A DNA stretch of 64,000 nucleotides from JAUWGC01 sp963753055 (GCA_963753055.1 CAVWAP010000004.1:806001-870000); one strand, 5' to 3'; numbered from the stretch's first letter, positions 1 to 9,466 are shown. Notes: generated by a model from the sequence alone, not told the origin. Translations and numbers: made by a program.

Positions 1-2781
1 CTGAATGCAGAAAGGATCTATGAACAAATTGATCCTTCTTTTGAGTTAGCCTTTTCATATATGGGGCTTGCATTTATCAATAACTTCATAGGCAGATTCC
101 AGTCCAAGATAAATTATGAAAGGAAGGCAATAATAGTTCTCAAACAAATAGATAGTACTAGACATATTGCGATGCGTTATAATCATATTGCCAGGGGATA
201 CATGGAATTGGGAGAATATGATTCTGCCATCTGTAATAATAAACTTGCCATTTCCCATGCAGATTCTTCCATTAATCCCTGGTTCTATAATACCTTCGGC
301 CGCATATATCTTCGCCAATTCTACGATTCGGGTGATACCATCTTGTTAGCCAAGTCAATAGAATGGTTTAAAAAAGGCTTAAACTCACCTGAAATTGATA
401 ATTACCAAAGTGCTGGCATAAATGCCAACCTTTTTCATGCTTATTATGCGTATGAAAATAAAGAAATGGATAATTTGGCACTATATCATTTAAACCAGAT
501 TATTCCGAATGCCGTTAAAAGCAGAGAAGCTTTCTATACGATCCCCGGAAGTTGGCTGAAAAGGGGGGAATTATCAAAAAGAGGTTTACGATTCGATAGT
601 GCTATTATTCACTGCAATAAGAGCCTAAATATTATTGACTCTGCGCTATCCGATTTTTCAACGAGTGGTTTTATTGAGAGTTTTTACGTATTGCTGGAAA
701 AGTATTGGCTGAAAAGATGTAAATCAGATGCATATTATTTACTATATGAAGTTTACTCAACCACTGGTGATTACAGAAAAGCACTTGAAAACTATATCAA
801 TTATAAAAATGCCAGTGAAGAGATTTACGAGGAGGATACTAAAAATCTCATCGCCATGCTCGAAGCAGAGTCAGAGAATGAGAAAACACAAAACCAGATA
901 TCCTTGCTGGCCAAAGAAAACGAGGTAAAAGATCTTCGGATCAACCGGTCAAAAATATTCATTTATGGCCTTGGGGGTTTACTGATGATATTGTTCTTTG
1001 TTGGGATGTTGTTTATCAGGCAAAGAAGGATCAAGATGGCACTTAAAGAGCAAAAATTAGCATACGACCTGGAATTGAGTAAGGTAGAATCAGATAAGCT
1101 GAAAGAGCTCGACAAAATGAAATCCCGCTTCTTTGCAAATATCTCCCATGAGTTTCGAACACCCTTAACCCTCATTCTTGGACCACTTGATACGATACTT
1201 TCCAAAGTGATCAACGAAGACTCCAGGCCTGAAATGAATATGATTCAAAGAAATGCATTTCGTCTGCAAAACCTGATCAACCAGCTGCTGAGCCTATCGA
1301 AACTTGAATCAGGGAAGATGAAGCTGAAAGTTAAAGAAGAGGATATTGTTTCTTTAAGCAAGGGATATACACAGTCATTTGAGTCACTGGCAAAACAGAA
1401 GAACATCAAACTTGAATTTAAATCTGACCGGGAAAACATCCTTGTCTATTTAGATCAGGATAAGTATGAAAAGATACTCTATAACCTGATTTCGAATGCG
1501 TTTAAGCATACTGCCAGCGGTGGGAGGATTGAGATACAGGTTGACAGTAGACAGTTGACAGTTGACAGTGAGAATAATGCTGTCCGTCAACCGTCAACCG
1601 TCAACTTGCTGGCAAATTTTGTCAAGATCTCTGTTCGCGACACAGGCACCGGCATCCCCCCCGAAAATCTTCCTCACATCTTCGACCGCTTCTACCAGGC
1701 TGATAACGACAGTAACAATTACCAGGAAGGCACTGGAATAGGCCTTGCCTTAGCAAAAGAGCTGGTTGAATTGCACCATGGAACGATAATAGCAGAAAGC
1801 GAAGTTGGAAAGGGAACAACTTTTACACTCACTCTTCCTATGGGAAAGGAACACCTGAAAGAAGAGGATATAGCCCAGGGCACAGAGCTCAGGGTGCCGA
1901 GCACAGAGCCCAGGACTCAAAGTACAGAGATCCAGGACCCGGCATCCGGTATCCAATATCCTGTATCCAGCACCGATCGCTATCTGGAAGAGGACTCAGG
2001 GGAAGAGAACGACCAACCTCTCATCCTTCTGGTAGAGGATAACGAAGACATGCGCCATTACATTCGTTCCAACATATCCGGGGATTTCCGGCTGACAGAA
2101 GCTGAAGATGGCAAACAGGGCCTTGAGAAAGCCATCGAAAAAGTACCCGACATTATCATCAGTGATGTGATGATGCCTGAGATGGATGGCATGGAACTCT
2201 GCCGTAAACTGAAAACGGATGAACGAACCAGCCATATCCCGGTGATATTACTTACGGCAAAGGCCTCATTGGAAGACCGTTTGGAAGGCCTGGAAACTGG
2301 TGCAGATGACTTTCTTACAAAGCCCTTTGACCAGCAGGAATTACAGGTCAGGGTAAAAAACCTTATCATTCAAAGAAAAAAGTTGCAGGAAAAGTTTTTA
2401 CAGAATGCAAAACAACTGGGTATAATCCAGGTTTTAAATCTCCCGGAAAGCGGATTTAATTCCCTTGATCAAAAATTCTTGACCAAAGCAGTTGAAATTG
2501 TCAATACCTATATGGATGATGAAGAATTCTCTATTGAAATATTCAGGAAAGAAATTGCCATGGGCAGAACTCAATTACACAAAAAACTCAAATCTCTGGT
2601 GGGTCAATCACCGAGTGTATTTATCCGGTCTATACGATTGAACCGTGCCGCTGAGTTGTTAAAGGCAAACAAAGGCAGTATTTCAGAAATTGCTTTTGAA
2701 GTTGGATTCAACAATCTATCCTATTTTTCAAAATGCTTTCAGGAACAATTTGGCGTACTACCTTCAGAGTTCAGCAATTGA
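1..2781 (+). CDS. TPR hybrid histidine kinase / response regulator / AraC-type activator (5' partial)
   Basis: The frame is open from base 1 and TPR-like helices precede the first Met codon at 61, so the true start lies outside the window. Numbering from that Met: TPR helices about 1-240, coiled coil about 255-295, one membrane helix 300-321, HisKA with H363 in ISHEFRTP, an HATPase domain (DTGTGIP, then GTGIGLAL), a receiver domain from about 655 with phospho-acceptor D702 in DVMMPEMDG, and an AraC-type HTH from about 815. It is therefore a one-protein two-component system anchored in the inner membrane. Its ligand is unknown. The usual Y_Y_Y propeller sensor is not visible in this part. Two stretches made of 7-bp DNA repeats are translated, one inside the HATPase domain and one in the kinase-receiver linker. 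The next gene downstream is a secreted beta-helix protein behind a 21-bp-spaced operator, its likely target. Confidence 0.93.
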   Translation: MNAERIYEQIDPSFELAFSYMGLAFINNFIGRFQSKINYERKAIIVLKQIDSTRHIAMRYNHIARGYMELGEYDSAICNNKLAISHADSSINPWFYNTFGRIYLRQFYDSGDTILLAKSIEWFKKGLNSPEIDNYQSAGINANLFHAYYAYENKEMDNLALYHLNQIIPNAVKSREAFYTIPGSWLKRGELSKRGLRFDSAIIHCNKSLNIIDSALSDFSTSGFIESFYVLLEKYWLKRCKSDAYYLLYEVYSTTGDYRKALENYINYKNASEEIYEEDTKNLIAMLEAESENEKTQNQISLLAKENEVKDLRINRSKIFIYGLGGLLMILFFVGMLFIRQRRIKMALKEQKLAYDLELSKVESDKLKELDKMKSRFFANISHEFRTPLTLILGPLDTILSKVINEDSRPEMNMIQRNAFRLQNLINQLLSLSKLESGKMKLKVKEEDIVSLSKGYTQSFESLAKQKNIKLEFKSDRENILVYLDQDKYEKILYNLISNAFKHTASGGRIEIQVDSRQLTVDSENNAVRQPSTVNLLANFVKISVRDTGTGIPPENLPHIFDRFYQADNDSNNYQEGTGIGLALAKELVELHHGTIIAESEVGKGTTFTLTLPMGKEHLKEEDIAQGTELRVPSTEPRTQSTEIQDPASGIQYPVSSTDRYLEEDSGEENDQPLILLVEDNEDMRHYIRSNISGDFRLTEAEDGKQGLEKAIEKVPDIIISDVMMPEMDGMELCRKLKTDERTSHIPVILLTAKASLEDRLEGLETGADDFLTKPFDQQELQVRVKNLIIQRKKLQEKFLQNAKQLGIIQVLNLPESGFNSLDQKFLTKAVEIVNTYMDDEEFSIEIFRKEIAMGRTQLHKKLKSLVGQSPSVFIRSIRLNRAAELLKANKGSISEIAFEVGFNNLSYFSKCFQEQFGVLPSEFSN
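1540..1605. repeat. Heptamer repeat, inverted pair, inside HATPase coding sequence
   Basis: The left arm is four heptamers of the GTTGACA type (1540-1567). The right arm is three exact CCGTCAA heptamers (1584-1604), the near reverse complement. The stretch is in frame and encodes a loop of about 22 residues (VDSRQLTVDS, then VRQPSTVNL) between the GGRIEI strand and the KISVRDTGTG box, a place where homologous kinases have only a short turn. Confidence 0.85.
1878..1975. repeat. Fourteen tandem heptamers encoding the kinase-receiver linker
   Basis: Ninety-eight bases divide without any indel into fourteen 7-bp units (first GGGCACA GAGCTCA, later GGCATCC GGTATCC). Because 3 x 7 = 21, the protein shows a 7-residue repeat: TELRVPS, TEPRTQS, TEIQDPA, SGIQYPV. 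The GGCATCC and GGTATCC units also occur in intergenic copies near 11142, 12940, 16060 and 27234. Confidence 0.85.
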
Positions 2782-2851
2782 TTATCCACACAAGCATTCA
2801 CATCCTTTTACTCATTAAGATATCATGGAATAATATTCCCAATTTCCGAAA

Positions 2852-2912
2852 ATAAGTGTTAGAGAAGCGGCCATAAGTGTTAGCATTTTGCCTGCTCTGA
2901 GCAATAAATTTG
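2852..2912 (+). promoter_or_regulatory. Tandem operator and promoter for the beta-helix gene
   Basis: ATAAGTGTTAG occurs twice, at 2852-2862 and 2873-2883, exactly 21 bp apart. A perfect Bacteroidota -7 box, TAAATTTG, lies at 2905-2912, 21 bp after the second TGTTAG. There is no good TTG at -33, as expected of an activator-dependent promoter. A TTG codon inside the -7 box could extend the downstream gene, but transcription would begin after it. The likely activator is the AraC-type HTH protein encoded just upstream. Confidence 0.7.
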
Positions 2913-2957
2913 TACATGAGCATTGAATATTGTTTCAAAAAAAATAAGGAGGTCATT

Positions 2958-4814
2958 ATGAAAACAAAAATTTTACTTTTTTCGTTATTTATTTGCATGT
3001 CAGGGATCATCCTGGGACAAAATACCATTCATATTCCAACTGACTATCCGACTATTCAGGAAGGCATAGACGCAGCAGCGAATGGTGATGAGGTGCTGGT
3101 TGACCAGGGCACCTATATCGAGAATATTGATTTCAAAGGCAAAGCCATTACGGTTACAAGCAATTACATCAACACACTCGATTCTGCTGATATCATCCAT
3201 ACAATTATTGATGGCGGCCAGCCATTGGATACTAACAAAGCTTCAGTGGTCACATTTCCCTATGGTTCAGATACAAATTCAGTTATCTGTGGATTCACAA
3301 TACAGAAAGGGAAAGGTACTCTTTTTACAAACCGGGCCGGTGGAGGTATCATGTGCTTATATGGAGGTAAAATCATCCATAATAGGATTATTAATAACAG
3401 TGTATTTGGAGATGAAGATGCTTTAGGAGGTGGCATTTGGGCTGAAGGAACATCCTCATCGTACTTTGTAATTAAAAACAACACGATCGAAAACAACCAA
3501 TTGGAGAATACAAATTCTAATTACGGTTGTTGGGGTGTGGCAATTGGAATATATTCCGGTAATATTATCGTAGAAAATAATATTATCCGATCCAATTCAG
3601 CAGATGGGCGTCCATATGGCGTTGGTATATACTGTAATCTTTGCCAGGGTATTGTTAGCCATAACATAATTACCAATAATGAAGGTTATCATTCATTATC
3701 AAATAGGAGTCGAGGCGGCGGAATGTATCTGGTAAACACTTACTCAACACTTATCATATCAAATAACGAAATAACGCATAATGAACTAATCCAGGATGGA
3801 GGTACCTCAGAAACAGGGGGCGGGATTTCAGTTCTAAATACGGGTGGTTTTGAATACAATGCCGTCTTGATAGACAAAAATACCATTCGTGATAATTCAG
3901 CGATGCATGGTGGTGGCATCTCTGTTACAGAAGTTTATAATATTGAAATATCCAATAATGTTATCCGTAACAATGAATCAGAGGGTTACGGGGCTGGAAT
4001 ATATTTGCAGGACTACAACAAGGGAAATGAAATTGCAAATCCAATCAATTATAGTCAAAATCCTGAACCCCTGCCAGAGAAAAATAGTCTGGAAAACCCC
4101 GTGATAGTAAACAATACGATCATAAATAACAATGCCATTTATGGGGGAGGAATTGCCAGTCGAATGGACAAAGAAGAATTTATTGCTTTCAACAACATTG
4201 TATACGAAAATACAGCAACAATACAAGGTCCTGAGGTATATATTTATACTGCATGCCATGGGAACTTATATTATAACGACCTTGATACAAACGATATCGG
4301 CGGTACAGGCACCTGGACAGGGACTAACAATATCGTATGCGACCCGGAATTTATTGACGACTTATGCCATCTTAGTTGTTGGACATACAGCCCTTGCATT
4401 AATGCAGGAATAGCAGAACTGGTTATCGGCACGGATACAATTAAAGCCCCTGACCATGACTTTGATGGAGAGGAGAGGCCGCAGGATGATCTTTATGACA
4501 TTGGCGCAATGGAAGAAACAATCTGTATTTCAATAAATGAAAATCCTGATCAAAAGGATGAATTAACCCCAGTATTGTATCCTAATCCCATAACCACGGA
4601 GGTAACTATTGAATATATCCTGGAAGAATTTTCACTGGTTAGGATTGAGGTATATGATATGTTGGGGTATAAAAAGGAAACCCTTGAGCATTCAATTAAG
4701 TATGCCGGAACACACCGTATGCAATGGAATGCAATAAACTATCCGAGCGGTGTGTATTTCATCAGGATCACAACCAGCGATAAGACAACAACTCGAAAAA
4801 TAATCAAACGCTAG
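2958..4814 (+). CDS. Secreted right-handed parallel beta-helix protein with T9SS sorting domain
   Basis: This 618-residue protein has a Sec signal (about 1-20, ending LGQ), a beta-helix body (PTIQEGIDAAANGDEVLV, then repeated GGGI...NNTI...N rungs) and a C-terminal type A T9SS sorting domain (LYPNPITTEV ... GVYFIRITT) from about 540. The fold is shared with pectate-lyase-like and adhesin proteins, but no catalytic residues are recognisable, so binding or surface display is as likely as enzymatic activity. The ATG at 2958 was chosen because AAGGAGG lies 5 bp upstream (2946-2952) and a signal peptide starts there; the upstream TTG at 2910 falls inside the promoter. It is the first gene of an operon that continues with a damaged paralogue. 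Confidence 0.9.
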   Translation: MKTKILLFSLFICMSGIILGQNTIHIPTDYPTIQEGIDAAANGDEVLVDQGTYIENIDFKGKAITVTSNYINTLDSADIIHTIIDGGQPLDTNKASVVTFPYGSDTNSVICGFTIQKGKGTLFTNRAGGGIMCLYGGKIIHNRIINNSVFGDEDALGGGIWAEGTSSSYFVIKNNTIENNQLENTNSNYGCWGVAIGIYSGNIIVENNIIRSNSADGRPYGVGIYCNLCQGIVSHNIITNNEGYHSLSNRSRGGGMYLVNTYSTLIISNNEITHNELIQDGGTSETGGGISVLNTGGFEYNAVLIDKNTIRDNSAMHGGGISVTEVYNIEISNNVIRNNESEGYGAGIYLQDYNKGNEIANPINYSQNPEPLPEKNSLENPVIVNNTIINNNAIYGGGIASRMDKEEFIAFNNIVYENTATIQGPEVYIYTACHGNLYYNDLDTNDIGGTGTWTGTNNIVCDPEFIDDLCHLSCWTYSPCINAGIAELVIGTDTIKAPDHDFDGEERPQDDLYDIGAMEETICISINENPDQKDELTPVLYPNPITTEVTIEYILEEFSLVRIEVYDMLGYKKETLEHSIKYAGTHRMQWNAINYPSGVYFIRITTSDKTTTRKIIKR

Positions 4815-4838
4815 ATTATCGTATACTTATTGACAGGA

Positions 4839-5014
4839 TGCATATTCCGATGTCATTGACCACCCCACACCGGAAATGACTGACCACACGCATAAAAGGT
4901 AATAGAATAATGCTATTCTGCTATATTTCAGTTGATTCATGTTGGTCGTATGGGACCATCGAAAGTGGGTTAATTTCAACCGGACAAGGTGGGTCAGTCT
5001 GGCCGGAATTTGCA
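4839..5014. mobile_element. IS21-family-like remnant (termini only, 176 bp)
   Basis: The ends form an 11-bp inverted repeat with one mismatch: TGCATATTCCG at 4839 and CGGAATTTGCA at 5004-5014. Inside each end there are two subterminal repeats about 22 bp apart of the form CCGG(n)nGACTGACCAC, inverted between the two sides. Multiple subterminal repeats of this kind are typical of IS21-family termini. No istA or istB sequence remains. No target duplication was found (left flank CAGGA, right flank CTACC), so the present element may be a deletion product or a join between two copies. It ends where the following beta-helix homology begins. Confidence 0.6.
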
Positions 5015-6817
5015 CTACCCGGTAATGATACAAATTACATTAATAATACAATTATAAATGGCGGACAAAATGGTTCTACAGTCCTGTTCAACAACAATGA
5101 AGATACAACTTCTGTATTGTGTGGATTCACTGTAATTGGAGGGAATGGAACTTATGTTTCTAACCCTGATGCACAACTTGGCGGAGGGATTGCATGCCAT
5201 AATAGTGGGGCAACGATAAAAAACAATAAAATAATTGATAACGAAGCCAGACATTCATCTCAAGCAACAGGAGGCGGAATTGGTGCCCTCAGCCTTGGCG
5301 GTTTACACTGGATTATAATTGAAAATAATGTAATCAAAAACAATACCGTAACATCAACTGGAGAACTTGCAGAAGGGGGAGGTATTTATGCAGGATGTAA
5401 TGCAAGGATCATCAATAATAGCATCGAAAATAATCAATGTTTAAATGAAACAAATTATGCATTTGGTGGTGGTATAGAGGTTCAAAAGACACCTGGGAAT
5501 ACTTGCCAGGCAATTCTTATAAATAATACTGTCAGGTACAACACCCTTAATGGGGCCAATGCTGTTAATGGAGGAGGGATACTTTTGTTAAACACCAGTT
5601 TTTACTGTGTGGATAATAATATAAGCAATAACACTATCGAAGCTGAAGAAGGTATTGGAGGAGGCTTTACAATATATGGAAATTCTGGAGATGGTGAAAT
5701 AAGCGGAAATATTATTAGCAATAATACTGTTAATGCTAATTTTAATTTAGGTGGAGGAATAATAATATATTACCCTGAAACACCTTATAATATATCCATA
5801 AAAGAAAACATAATTTCCAATAATAGTGCCGGTGGTGGCGGTGGAATATGTGTAGTTGATGCAGAGAATGTCCCGATAAAAATTTATGAAAACATGCTTC
5901 TCAATAACACTGGCATTAGTGGTGGAGGATTATATATGAGAAGATGTTATAATTTGCTAGTTTCCAATAATATATTCTCATATAATTTTGCATCTGAATT
6001 TGGTGGGGCTATTCAGTTATACGATTTCCAGGATAAAGACGATTTTCAATATTTATCGGATACAATACACCCTTTGATGGTTAATAACACATTTGCTTTC
6101 AATAATTGTGACAATAATGGAGGAGCAATTAGTTGTCAACATTTCTTGGAAACTCCTATTATTTTCAATTCTATTTTTTATGAGAATTCAGCTATACATG
6201 GGGATGATATATATTATTCAGGACCAGGGGAAATAGTAGTTTCATATTCAGATATAGACGCCACCAATAATATTTATATAAGTGGCACTGGTTCATATAC
6301 AGGTGAAGGAAATATTAATGCAGATCCTCAATTTTATCTAACCGGAGATCATCCTTTTAGTTTGTATGAAGGTTCTCCTTGTATTGATGAGGGATCATCT
6401 GATACTACCGGTCTTATGCTCCTTCCATGGGATATTGTCAAAAATATAAGGATTTGGGACGGTAATGAAGATGGTGATACTATAATAGATATGGGAGCTT
6501 ATGAATACGGCGCCCCACTTTGGGTTACAATCAATGAATATGATTATTCTTTTAATCTGGCCGGAGGTATTATAAATATATTCCCAAATCCATTCACCAA
6601 TATAACAACCATCTCATACACGCTGAAAGAAACTTCAATCGTAGCTATACGTATTTTCAACTCCCAGGGCCAGATCGTTGATGTAATTGAACAGCAGCAG
6701 GCTAAAGGGGAGCAGGAAGTTTTATGGAATTCAGAAGGATTGCCGGTTGGTATGTATTATGTATCTATAGAAGCAGAGGGATTTCTCAGCAGTGGGAAGA
6801 TTGTAAAGATGGAGTAG
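5015..6817 (+). pseudogene. 5'-truncated beta-helix protein gene with T9SS sorting domain
   Basis: From about 5018 the translation (DTNYINNTIINGGQ ... TTSVLCGFTV) aligns with the interior of the preceding beta-helix protein (IIHTIIDGGQ ... TNSVICGFTI). The roughly 90 N-terminal residues, including the signal peptide, are missing and are replaced by the IS21-like remnant. The frame stays open upstream to an ATG at 4910, but that segment is transposon-derived and has no signal peptide. The rest is intact: GGGI...NNTI rungs and a C-terminal sorting domain (IFPNPFTNIT ... GMYYVSIEA). Without a Sec signal the protein could not reach the T9SS, so it is called a pseudogene, although a chimaeric cytoplasmic product is possible. 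Confidence 0.75.
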
Positions 6818-6859
6818 GTGTGACATAAAAAATAATATGCACGCATAATATAAATAATC

Positions 6860-8188
6860 ATGAATAAGCTAATAGTAGTTATTATTACAATTCACTTTTC
6901 ACTATTCAGCATTCAATGCATCAGCCAATCTTGCCTACCCCAAGGTATCACTTTCTCGACACAAGCCCAGATTGACAGCTTCCCTATTAACTACCCCAAT
7001 TGCACAGTGATTGAAGGCCACGTGCTTATAGCTGGTAGCGATATAACCAATTTAAATGGCTTAAATGCATTAACATCAATATGGGGTAACTTATTGATCG
7101 GTAGATATTTTGAATATTCTGATACTTGTAACCCTGTGTTAAGCAGCCTTGCAGGTCTCGGTAATGTCACTTCTGTGGGAGGAGATCTTTCGATAGATTG
7201 CAATTATGTTTTAACCACCCTTGTAGGGCTGGAATCGCTGACATCCATTGGAGGTACTATTCAAATTAGATCAAACGATTCCCTATCCAGCCTCGTAGGG
7301 TTGGATAATATAACCTCTATGGAGAGACTTTGGATTGAGAGTAATAATTCTTTGACCAGCCTTGAAGGGCTGGATAATTTAAATTCTGTGGCAGCAGGTC
7401 TTATTATTGCTTATAATGATGGTTTAACCAGTCTATCAGGACTGGATAGTGTAACCACTGTGGGATGGATACTTTCAATTTACAGTAATAATGCTTTAAC
7501 CAGCCTTGCAGAACTGCATAAAATAGATTCTCTTGGAGGACTTCTTAATATTCAACATAATGATGCCTTAACCAGCCTCGCAGGACTGGATAATATAACG
7601 TCTGTGGAGGGTCTTTGGATTGAGAGTAATGATGCCTTGACCAGCCTTGAAGGACTGGATAATTTGAAATCTGTGGGAGGAAATATCACAATCAAGCATA
7701 ATGATGGCTTAACCAGTCTTGCAGGTATTGATTATATTGATGCTAATACAATAAGTAGTTTGTATATATTTGGAAATGATCTTCTATCCACCTGTGACGT
7801 CCAGAGCATCTGTGAATATCTGGTAGCACCTAACGGAACGGTTGATATCCATGATAATGCTACTGGTTGTAACAGTCAGGATGAGGTTGAAGAATCTTGT
7901 GAAATTGTATCTGTTGGAGAGGTTTCTTTATCAGATAAAATAACCATTCATCCGAATCCATTTTTCAGCTCTACTATAATTGAATTTGAAATTGAAAGAG
8001 CTGATAATGTTAAAATTACAGTACATAATCAATATGGTCTATTGATAGAATCTATTTATATGGGTAATCTTCAACCAGGAAAGAATAAACATATATGGGA
8101 TGCATCTGGTTTGTCTAATGGGATTTATTTTATTCAGATAAAAACAGGATTGGAAATAACTAATAGAAAAGTAATCAAGGTGAAATAG
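6860..8188 (+). CDS. Secreted leucine-rich-repeat-like protein with T9SS sorting domain
   Basis: This 442-residue protein has a signal peptide (about 1-22), a cap motif (CLPQGITFSTQAQIDSF, then NYPNCTVIEG), and 23-24-residue repeats with the pattern SLxGLDNxTSVGG.LxIxxND, resembling receptor L-domains and LRR proteins. A second cap with cysteines (CDVQSICEYL ... GCNSQDEVEESC) follows, then a type A sorting domain (IHPNPFFSST ... GIYFIQIKT). Two further genes of the same family lie in this window on the - strand. It sits 42 bp after the truncated beta-helix gene and is probably read from the same promoter. The likely role is a surface binding protein or adhesin; no enzymatic motif is seen. Confidence 0.88.
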   Translation: MNKLIVVIITIHFSLFSIQCISQSCLPQGITFSTQAQIDSFPINYPNCTVIEGHVLIAGSDITNLNGLNALTSIWGNLLIGRYFEYSDTCNPVLSSLAGLGNVTSVGGDLSIDCNYVLTTLVGLESLTSIGGTIQIRSNDSLSSLVGLDNITSMERLWIESNNSLTSLEGLDNLNSVAAGLIIAYNDGLTSLSGLDSVTTVGWILSIYSNNALTSLAELHKIDSLGGLLNIQHNDALTSLAGLDNITSVEGLWIESNDALTSLEGLDNLKSVGGNITIKHNDGLTSLAGIDYIDANTISSLYIFGNDLLSTCDVQSICEYLVAPNGTVDIHDNATGCNSQDEVEESCEIVSVGEVSLSDKITIHPNPFFSSTIIEFEIERADNVKITVHNQYGLLIESIYMGNLQPGKNKHIWDASGLSNGIYFIQIKTGLEITNRKVIKVK

Positions 8189-8214
8189 GAATATATTATC
8201 ATTGTCGGTTTAAA

Positions 8215-8310
8215 ATTTCTCGTCACTCGCCTGTCCTGATGGCAATCGGGATCACACAGAATTTATCCCGAGCGAAGACGAGGGGCCCGTCACCTTTTAT
8301 AAAATCACAG
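8215..8310. repeat. Intergenic palindromic (REP-like) elements
   Basis: Two short palindromes sit between convergent genes: TCCTGATGGCAATCGGGA (8234-8251) and TCCCGAGCGAAGACGAGGGG (8266-8285). Variants recur at 11120, 11381, 12919, 16040 and 20546. They could act as transcript ends for either gene, but no T-run follows. Confidence 0.6.
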
Positions 8311-8338
8311 CGAAATGTTTGACAGTAAAAAGTTTCGC

Positions 8339-9466
8339 TTAATGTATCAGAAAATCAAGATAATTATCGGAATTAATTAATTCAGTATGTGACTCAGGAT
8401 ATGCTTTTACAAAAGTTTGAGGAATCTTCTTTCTGGAATTCGTATTCCATTTAAATTCATATGCAGAAATCCGACCATCACTTTCCTCGATATAATCAAT
8501 CTCTTGCTGTTGTGTGGTCCGCCAGAAGTATTTGTTTGCGTATATCTGGTGATTATTTAAAAGTTTATTTCTTTCACTCACCAGGAAATTTTCCCAAAGT
8601 GCTCCTTTATCTGTCCGCAATTCAATATCACTGAAATTTGATAATACGGCATTTCTTATTCCATTATCATAGAAATAGATCTTTCTTGACTTTTTTAATT
8701 CATTTCTAACATTGCGTGAGAATGATCTTAACCTGAAAAGCACGAATGTTTTCTCGAGAAGATCAATATATCGACGAACAGTTATTTGATCTATGCCCAA
8801 CAAATTTGCCAATTCATTATATGACACTTCACTTCCAATTTGCAGCGCTATAGCTTCCAGAAGAGATTCAATGATTTCCGGTTTGCGCACATCCTGAAAG
8901 GTAAATATGTCCTTATACAAATAACTGCCTGCAAGATTGTTTAAAATCTTTCTTTCATTTCCCGGTTCATTGATAACTCCTGGATACATCCCATACAGAA
9001 GCCTGTTCTTTAGTAATCTTTTTTCTGTTGTATGATTTGTATTTAAGATCATCTCCTCTGTTGATATTGGAAACAGGAAGTATTCATATTTCCTTCCTGT
9101 CATAGGTTCATTAGTCTCTCCCGATAGTTCCAGTGAAGAAGAACCAGTCACAATTAATTGAACATCTGTAATCTTATCATGAAAAAGTTTTAGGGTTATT
9201 CCAATATTTTTTACTCTTTGCGCTTCATCGATCATAACTACTTTTGCATCTCCTGTTCTTTGTTTAAGTTGTGTAGAGCTTGCATCAGTCAATTCTTTTC
9301 TTATATCAGGTTCATCACAATCCAGGATTAAAACTTTTTCGGTAATCTCATGCGACAGCATTTCAAGTAAGGTTGTTTTACCGGATTGCCTGGGCCCTAA
9401 CAATATTAATGTCTTGCCCTTAAATAGGCTATTCTTTATTTGCTCAAGGATTATTCGATGTATCAT
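8339..9466 (-). CDS. AAA ATPase with DUF4143 (archaeal-type ATPase family)
   Basis: This 375-residue cytoplasmic protein has Walker A GPRQSGKTT (24-32), Walker B VVMIDEAQ (76-83), a winged-helix-like middle (NELANLLGIDQITVRRYIDLLEKT) and a DUF4143 nuclease-like tail (DNGIRNAVL ... EIDYIEESDGRISAYEFKW). Proteins of this family are common in Bacteroidota and their function is generally unknown; links to toxin-antitoxin systems and mobile DNA have been suggested. The start at 9466 gives a normal N-terminus; a further 19 in-frame residues upstream look non-coding. It stands alone between unrelated genes with no visible partner. Confidence 0.85.
   Translation of the reverse strand: MIHRIILEQIKNSLFKGKTLILLGPRQSGKTTLLEMLSHEITEKVLILDCDEPDIRKELTDASSTQLKQRTGDAKVVMIDEAQRVKNIGITLKLFHDKITDVQLIVTGSSSLELSGETNEPMTGRKYEYFLFPISTEEMILNTNHTTEKRLLKNRLLYGMYPGVINEPGNERKILNNLAGSYLYKDIFTFQDVRKPEIIESLLEAIALQIGSEVSYNELANLLGIDQITVRRYIDLLEKTFVLFRLRSFSRNVRNELKKSRKIYFYDNGIRNAVLSNFSDIELRTDKGALWENFLVSERNKLLNNHQIYANKYFWRTTQQQEIDYIEESDGRISAYEFKWNTNSRKKIPQTFVKAYPESHTELINSDNYLDFLIH

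Noticed and set aside
2910..2957. Upstream TTG start of the first beta-helix gene
   Set aside because: The codon lies inside the -7 promoter box, and the ATG at 2958 has a strong ribosome site and begins a signal peptide.
8339..9466. DUF4143 ATPase as part of a toxin-antitoxin or defence island
   Set aside because: No antitoxin, nuclease or other defence gene adjoins it; neighbours are unrelated exported proteins.
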